NCBI GenBank assembly: GCA_003140705.1
Contig: PLKU01000477.1
Span: forward strand, 672-5,937
Length of the DNA: 5,266 nucleotides
Source of the DNA: Acidobacteriaceae bacterium
GTDB taxonomy: Bacteria; Acidobacteriota; Terriglobia; Terriglobales; Acidobacteriaceae
Reading direction: 5' to 3'
The first letter of the stretch is position 1; each line of letters begins with the position of its first letter. The notes beneath the pieces were generated by a model. That model was not told the DNA's origin. It was given only the letters and a program-made list of their open reading frames with translations, and did no database searches. Made by a program: the position numbers and the translations under genes. Positions 4,686 to 5,266 of the stretch are shown here, in pieces.

Positions 4686-5266
4686 TTGCACCGAACGATT
4701 CTTGCGCTAGCCGTTACGGTCATTTGCGGGGCGACCCAACTTGTCGCCCAACAGCCGCCGCGTTCCCACTCCAATCCAGTTGTAGAGCTGCTGGCTCCCC
4801 GTGGTCATGCCAAGCCCGTCGCCGCTGACGCACCGCACTCTCCTGAAGCATCTTTCGACGCCACCAACCTCGGCTCTCCAACCGTGCTGGATAAAGGCTG
4901 GCGCGTCGGAATTACTGCAAATCCGTCAGCGGCAGCGCCTGATTTCGACGACTCCACATGGTCCATCCGCGATGCCCAGGACTTTTTTGCCGATGTTTCA
5001 GATGAGGATCACCAAGCGCCTCCCCCCGGCACAGATGCACCACCTCCCCCTAATTCGCACCAAGGCCCTCCGAATGGCCATCAGCGCCCATTTGTTTGGT
5101 TTCGACTCCACATCAAGCTGGCGCCCAACCACGGCCCGGTCTCCTTGCTCGTCGAATTACCCGTCTCGCTGAACCCTGAGATGGGCACTTCGTTTGTCTG
5201 GACCGTCTTTGCCAATGGCAAGCAAATTCAGCCGGAAGGACCGCACGGCGATGCTCCTGAGCGCTT
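4686..5266 (+). CDS. Secreted or membrane-anchored sensor protein, N-terminal part (possible SpoIIE/PP2C-type phosphatase or other signalling protein; cut by window edge)
   Basis: An open frame of 193 codons runs from a TTG start to the right edge without a stop. It begins MHRTILALAVTVICGATQLV, a clear signal peptide with probable cleavage after LVA at residue 21. A Pro/His-rich stretch follows. From about residue 66 comes a region resembling the extracytoplasmic jelly-roll sensor domain: GWRVG at 71-75, PDFDDSTW at 85-92, then after an insertion FVWFRLHIKL at 136-145, a hydrophobic strand SLLVELPVSL and TVFANGKQI at 173-181. From memory, this WR...DFDDSxW...WYR...VFANG pattern occurs in Acidobacteriota ahead of transmembrane segments and a SpoIIE/PP2C phosphatase, kinase or GGDEF domain. 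The effector is outside the window, so the function is inferred. Residues 103-133 are an unusual Pro/His/Asp-rich insert. The TTG is supported by GGGGAG five bases upstream. A different-frame open frame at 4801-5172 is a shadow. Confidence 0.75.
   Translation, partial: MHRTILALAVTVICGATQLVAQQPPRSHSNPVVELLAPRGHAKPVAADAPHSPEASFDATNLGSPTVLDKGWRVGITANPSAAAPDFDDSTWSIRDAQDFFADVSDEDHQAPPPGTDAPPPPNSHQGPPNGHQRPFVWFRLHIKLAPNHGPVSLLVELPVSLNPEMGTSFVWTVFANGKQIQPEGPHGDAPER

Noticed and set aside
4801..5172. A 123-codon plus-strand open frame inside the sensor gene
   Set aside because: It is in another frame from the TTG-started gene, which has a signal peptide and recognisable domain segments. Its own product has no protein-like features.

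Overview
The window looks like chromosomal DNA of a fairly GC-rich Gram-negative-type bacterium. The best guess is an Acidobacteriota (Terriglobia-like) member. That is inferred from three things: the gene order (excisionase-type HTH gene, Xaa-Pro peptidase, accB, accC), the Thr/Pro-rich secreted M48 peptidase, and a secreted protein whose N-terminus resembles the sensor domain found in SpoIIE/PP2C-type phosphatases of that phylum. No database search was possible, so the taxonomy is tentative. There is no tRNA, rRNA, insertion sequence, CRISPR array or phage gene that I can support.

Positions 1-2341 hold a minus-strand gene cluster, read right to left. A sigma-70-like promoter (about 2313-2341) lies before a small MerR/excisionase-type DNA-binding protein (1980-2249). 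Next come an M24 Xaa-Pro aminopeptidase/dipeptidase (812-1933), the biotin carboxyl carrier protein AccB (267-770) and the first 42 codons of biotin carboxylase AccC, which runs off the left edge. AccB carries the biotin that AccC carboxylates in the first half-reaction of acetyl-CoA carboxylase, which starts fatty acid synthesis. Two non-coding gaps in this cluster can fold into stems. In both, the one imperfect pair is G-U on the transcribed strand only.

Positions 2250-2528 carry no credible gene. They hold the promoter, a triplet of 9-bp near-repeats and a group of short inverted repeats. Positions 2529-4410 carry two more minus-strand genes: a secreted M48-type zinc metallopeptidase with a 19-residue repeat in its Thr/Pro-rich linker, and downstream of it a 104-residue protein with one N-terminal membrane segment and no recognised family.

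Positions 4411-4685 are a divergent intergenic region. To its right a plus-strand gene starts at a TTG codon (4686) and runs off the right edge. It has a signal peptide and a jelly-roll-like sensor region interrupted by a Pro/His-rich segment. The effector part of that protein lies outside the window.

Most of the window is ordinary housekeeping and envelope content. The most interesting leads are the structured gaps flanking the acc/peptidase genes, the HTH gene at the head of the cluster, and a possible 54-codon ORF coupled to the M48 start. I saw no convincing new defence or mobile system.
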